NCBI GenBank assembly: GCA_016870295.1
Contig: VGBY01000045.1
Span: forward strand, 1 to 7,706
DNA from: Actinomycetota bacterium
Lineage (GTDB): Bacteria; Actinomycetota; Acidimicrobiia; Acidimicrobiales; Ilumatobacteraceae
DNA: 7,706 nt
Direction of reading: 5' to 3'
Positions 4,925 to 7,706 of the stretch are shown here, piece by piece (position 1 is the stretch's first letter; each line of letters begins with the position of its first letter). Position numbers and translations under genes: made by a program. The notes below the pieces were generated by a model. The model was not told the origin of the DNA. It did not search any database and saw only the letters and a list, made by a program, of their open reading frames with translations.

Positions 4925-5644
4925 ATGCCCACCGCACTAAAAACACAGGTCGGACGCGCGCTCGGTAGCGCCGCCGCCCGCCGCTTGCTCTCCCAGGATC
5001 AGATTCCGGCCGTCGTGTACGGCCACGGCATGACGCCGCTCGCGGTCACCGTCGATCGCAAAGACCTTCGAGTCGCGCTCTCTGGTCCGGCCGGTCTCAA
5101 CACCGTGCTCGAACTGCACGTCGGTGCCGACAAGTATCCGGCCATCGTCAAAGAAGTGCAGCGCGACCCCGTGAAGCGCATCGTGCGCCACGTCGACTTC
5201 CAGCAGATCAGCATGACCGAAACCATCACCGTGCATGTGCCGCTGCACGTGAAGGGCACCGCGAAGGCCGTGCTCGCCGAGGGCGGTCTCGTCGACCCGG
5301 TCGTCAGCTCCATCGATGTGCGAGCAACTGCTGCGAACATCCCGAACGAGATCGTCGTCGATGTCACCAACATGACGATGGACAGTGTCGTTCGACTCGG
5401 CGACCTGCAGATGCCTGCTGGCGTCACCGTCGTCGGCGATCCGGAGTTCGTCGTGATCACCGTCGTGACCACCAAGGTGGAAGAAGTTGCGCCGGTCGCC
5501 GCTGCTGCCGCCGAAGGCGAAGCTGGCGCCGAAGGTGCGGCTCCTGCCGACGGTGCAACTGCGGAAGGTGCTGCGCCTGCCGAGGGCGATGCTGCAAAGG
5601 CCGCAGGTGGCAAGCCTGCCGCCGGCGGCAAGCCCTCGAAGTAA
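4925..5644 (+). CDS. rplY: Large ribosomal subunit protein bL25, CTC/TL5 long form
   Basis: bL25 binds 5S rRNA in the central protuberance of the 50S subunit; the long form is also called general stress protein CTC. The 239-residue protein has the N-terminal 5S-binding domain at about 1-92, with IPAVVYGHG (27-35), VKEVQRDPVKR (75-85) and HVDFQ (89-93). The C-terminal CTC beta domain follows at about 98-182, with VHVPLHVKG (103-111), GGLVDPVVSSIDV (120-132), IPNEIVVDVT (139-148) and LGDLQMPAGV (158-167). From about 190 the chain is a low-complexity Ala/Gly/Glu/Pro tail containing AEGAAPA twice and GGKP twice, probably unstructured. The ATG lies six bases after a TAGACT box, so it may be translated from a leaderless transcript. 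pth follows after 21 bases, the usual rplY-pth pairing. Confidence 0.96.
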   Translation: MPTALKTQVGRALGSAAARRLLSQDQIPAVVYGHGMTPLAVTVDRKDLRVALSGPAGLNTVLELHVGADKYPAIVKEVQRDPVKRIVRHVDFQQISMTETITVHVPLHVKGTAKAVLAEGGLVDPVVSSIDVRATAANIPNEIVVDVTNMTMDSVVRLGDLQMPAGVTVVGDPEFVVITVVTTKVEEVAPVAAAAAEGEAGAEGAAPADGATAEGAAPAEGDAAKAAGGKPAAGGKPSK

Positions 5645-5665
5645 GCCGCGATGCGGTAAGCCGTC

Positions 5666-6283
5666 ATGGCACTTCTGCGTCGCTCGAAGCGACCAGAGCG
5701 TCGTGGCACACCGTTCTCTGCGCTGATCGTCGGTGTCGGCAACCCTGGACGCGAATACGAACGCAGCCGTCACAACGTCGGCTTCGAAGTCGTCGACGAG
5801 TTGGCGCGTCGTGCCGGCGCCACGCTGAAGGCTTCGCGTGACAAGTGCTTGCTCGCCGAAGTGCACACGGACTTCATCCACTATCTGCTCGCCAAGCCGA
5901 TGACGTACGTGAACAACTCTGGTCAGGCGGTGGGCCCACTTGCGCGGCGCTTCGACATCAGCGATGTTGAGCGCATCATCGTGGTGCACGACGAACTTGA
6001 TCTGCCGCCGGGCGTGGTGCGGGTCAAGGTGGGCGGTGGTCTCGCCGGCCACAACGGGCTGCGGTCGATCACCCAGCACGTGAAGTCGCAGGAGTTCGTG
6101 CGTGTGCGCATCGGCGTCGGTAAGCCGCCGAGCAAAGAGCGCGGTGGCGAACACGTGTTGTCGAAAGTGCCGGTCTCGGAACGCACACTGCTCGACGATG
6201 CGGTGCTGCGTGCCGCTGATGCCACGGAACTCATCCTGAAGCACGGCGCCGATACCGCAATGCAGCAGACGAACGCCGGCTGA
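5666..6283 (+). CDS. pth: Peptidyl-tRNA hydrolase Pth
   Basis: Pth cleaves the ester bond of peptidyl-tRNAs that drop off the ribosome, recycling the tRNA. The 205-residue protein keeps the residues essential in E. coli: Asn in VGVGNPG (22-28, N26), catalytic His in SRHNVGF (34-40, H36), Asn in KPMTYVNNSG (77-86, N83), Asp in VHDELDLPPG (107-116, D109) and Asn in GHNGLRS (128-134, N130). A basic extension of about 18 residues (RRSKRPERR) precedes the usual LIVGLGNPG start; no better start codon lies nearer, so ATG 5666 is kept. Only a weak GGTAAG precedes the ATG. It lies 21 bases after rplY and 11 bases before mfd, in the same direction, so the three are probably one transcript. Pairing with rplY is conserved across bacteria. 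Confidence 0.97.
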   Translation: MALLRRSKRPERRGTPFSALIVGVGNPGREYERSRHNVGFEVVDELARRAGATLKASRDKCLLAEVHTDFIHYLLAKPMTYVNNSGQAVGPLARRFDISDVERIIVVHDELDLPPGVVRVKVGGGLAGHNGLRSITQHVKSQEFVRVRIGVGKPPSKERGGEHVLSKVPVSERTLLDDAVLRAADATELILKHGADTAMQQTNAG

Positions 6284-6294
6284 GCGGCGGCCCG

Positions 6295-7706
6295 ATGAAA
6301 GCCGTGCCTTCCGAGACCTCGCTTGCGTTTCTGGCCGCACATGCGGCGAGCTTCGGCCGCGAACTTGGTGTCGGCCTCGAGCCTGGTGCCGTCGTCGCAT
6401 GGGCCGATCAGATTCGCCCGCCCCTGGTGGCTGCACTTGCCCGCACACGACCCAACGACACCATCATCGTTGCCACACCGACCGACACACAGGCGCGAGT
6501 GTTGTGCGACGATTTGCGCGCCTACTGCGAAACCGAGATCGCCTTGTTTCCGGCATGGGAGACGCTGCCCTTCGAACGTGTCAGCCCTGCAGTCGAAACG
6601 ATGGGCGAACGAATGCGCGTCGTGGCACGGCTGCGCAACAATCGCGCTCCGCTCATCGTCGTTGCGCCGATTCGCGCGTTGTTGCAGCGACTGAGCCCTG
6701 CCAGCCTCGCCTTTGAACCCATCATCATTCGTCGTGGCGAGCCACTCGACGTCGACGTACTGAGCACCACGCTCGTGGCGTGGGGGTATGTGCGCGAACA
6801 ACTTGCCGAGCATCGCGGCGAGTTCGCCCAACGCGGTTCCATCGTCGATGTTTTCGGTTCGACCGATGACTCCCCCGTGCGCATCGAGCTATGGGGTGAC
6901 GACGTAGAACGTGTCACCTCGTTCTCGGTGAACGATCAGCGCAGCACGGCCGAACTCGACGAGGTGACCATTTATCCGGCACGTGAGTTGTTGATCGATG
7001 ACGCGGTTGTCGCTCGCGCGACAGCTCTTGCCGTGAGCGAACCGTGGGGGCGCGAACAGTGGGAGCGCATCACCCAACGCAGCGGTTTCGACGGTATGGA
7101 GAACTGGTTGGCGTGGCTCGTCGACACCGAGCACACCTTGCTCGACGTCTTGCCCGAGCGCTCGGCCATCGTGGTCTGTGACCCGGCGTATCTGCGGTCG
7201 CGCGCCAAAGAACTTGCCCGAGAAGAACGAGAGGTTGCGCAAGCCCTGGCATCGACGTGGTCGTTCGAAGTGTCGGACACGATGCCGCGCCTGCATACGG
7301 ATGTCGATTCGATGCTGGCGCGATCATCGACGCCGATTGCGCTTTCGGTCGCGTCGCCGGGGCTGGGCGACCCGAGCGATGGTGCGCTGAACGTGGTTGC
7401 CGCACGCTGGGGCTCGCCCGCCATCACCAGCGAAGCACTTGCGCAGCGACTGCTGGAGTACGTGCAACTCGACTATCGCGTGGTTCTCGCCTACGACACC
7501 ATCGAGTCGGCCACGCGAGTTCGCACCGAAATCTCGTCGCACGGCGTGCCGGCCGTGTTGCATGCGGCCACCGCGGCTGCTCCCGCGGTTGCTCCCGCAC
7601 CGGATTTCGCCCCGGGTGCCGTGCACGTCGTGGTGCGCAACCTGCACGAGGGCTTCGCCCTTCCCGATGCACGAGTACTCGTAGCAACCGAAGCGGAAGT
7701 CACCGG
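6295..7706 (+). CDS. mfd: Transcription-repair coupling factor Mfd, N-terminal part (3' end outside window)
   Basis: The frame from ATG 6295 is open to the right edge, giving 470 complete codons of a protein that usually has about 1150 residues. Mfd removes RNA polymerase stalled at DNA lesions and recruits UvrA. The visible part covers the UvrB-like module and the region after it: FPAWETLPFERVSP (85-98) and ETMGERMRVVARL (101-113) are typical Mfd/UvrB sequences, AEHRGEFAQRGSIVDVF (171-187) matches the family's RGefAvRGgIlDvF, followed by VRIELWGDDVERVTSF (195-210) and YPARELL (227-233). The RNA-polymerase-interacting, translocase and C-terminal regulatory domains lie beyond the window. An Ala/Pro stretch near 423-436 looks like a linker. 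The second Gly of RGGI is Ser here. It starts 11 bases after pth, without a clear ribosome-binding site, so it is likely the downstream gene of the rplY-pth transcript. Confidence 0.95.
   Translation, partial: MKAVPSETSLAFLAAHAASFGRELGVGLEPGAVVAWADQIRPPLVAALARTRPNDTIIVATPTDTQARVLCDDLRAYCETEIALFPAWETLPFERVSPAVETMGERMRVVARLRNNRAPLIVVAPIRALLQRLSPASLAFEPIIIRRGEPLDVDVLSTTLVAWGYVREQLAEHRGEFAQRGSIVDVFGSTDDSPVRIELWGDDVERVTSFSVNDQRSTAELDEVTIYPARELLIDDAVVARATALAVSEPWGREQWERITQRSGFDGMENWLAWLVDTEHTLLDVLPERSAIVVCDPAYLRSRAKELAREEREVAQALASTWSFEVSDTMPRLHTDVDSMLARSSTPIALSVASPGLGDPSDGALNVVAARWGSPAITSEALAQRLLEYVQLDYRVVLAYDTIESATRVRTEISSHGVPAVLHAATAAAPAVAPAPDFAPGAVHVVVRNLHEGFALPDARVLVATEAEVT

Noticed and set aside
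4937..6448. Long open frame of 503 codons on the minus strand across rplY, pth and the start of mfd
   Set aside because: It is antisense to three confidently identified genes. Its translation is rich in His, Arg, Asp and Val with no recognisable domain. Such shadows are expected opposite GC-rich codon usage.
1..7706. CRISPR array, insertion sequence, toxin-antitoxin pair or defence system
   Set aside because: No spaced repeats, terminal inverted repeats, transposase motifs or defence-type domains were seen; every coding stretch is explained by housekeeping genes.

Overview
This 7.7 kb, GC-rich window is a compact stretch of housekeeping genes. The gene content and order point to a member of the Actinobacteria in the broad sense. 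From memory, Mycobacterium tuberculosis has the same blocks: tatD-rpfB-ksgA-ispE, and pth-rplY-(lpqT)-prsA-glmU close to mfd. The bS22 miniprotein and the CTC-type bL25 also fit an actinobacterium. Sequence features such as the short IspE with an AKLTLSL motif suggest a deep branch such as Acidimicrobiia, but that placement is inference. No mobile element, CRISPR array, phage gene or defence system was seen.

Layout. (1) 3-347 (+): the C-terminal end of a TatD-family metal-dependent hydrolase, cut by the left edge. (2) 376-876 (+): a small membrane-anchored protein with a degenerate RlpA-like double-psi beta-barrel, in the slot where rpfB usually lies. (3) 873-1709 (+): rsmA/ksgA, with start and stop overlapping the gene before (GTGA). 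(4) 1706-2452 (+): ispE, overlapping rsmA (ATGA). (5) 2498-2593 (-): a 31-codon gene for ribosomal protein bS22, the only minus-strand gene, convergent with ispE. (6) 2645-2718 (+): tRNA-Gln(UUG) with encoded CCA. (7) 2747-3847 (+): a glmU that stops before the acetyltransferase active-site region. (8) 3844-4848 (+): prs, overlapping glmU (ATGA). (9) 4925-5644 (+): rplY, encoding CTC-type bL25, apparently leaderless and preceded by a perfect hairpin. (10) 5666-6283 (+): pth. (11) 6295 to the right edge (+): the N-terminal part of mfd, open to the end of the window.

How the genes fit together. The first operon joins nuclease-like maintenance (TatD), a cell-wall-type envelope protein, 16S rRNA maturation (RsmA) and isoprenoid precursor synthesis (IspE). 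The second block joins amino-sugar nucleotide supply (GlmU), PRPP synthesis (Prs), a 5S rRNA-binding ribosomal protein (bL25), peptidyl-tRNA recycling (Pth) and transcription-coupled repair (Mfd). Between them lies a short divergent region serving bS22 and tRNA-Gln. No gene-free stretch exceeds 300 bases. The longest, 2453-2644, is mostly filled by bS22, flanked by a hairpin on one side and a palindrome on the other.

The least ordinary points are the GlmU that appears to lack its acetyltransferase half, the RlpA-like protein in the rpfB position, and the hairpin/leaderless arrangement in front of rplY. I found no convincing new multi-gene system.
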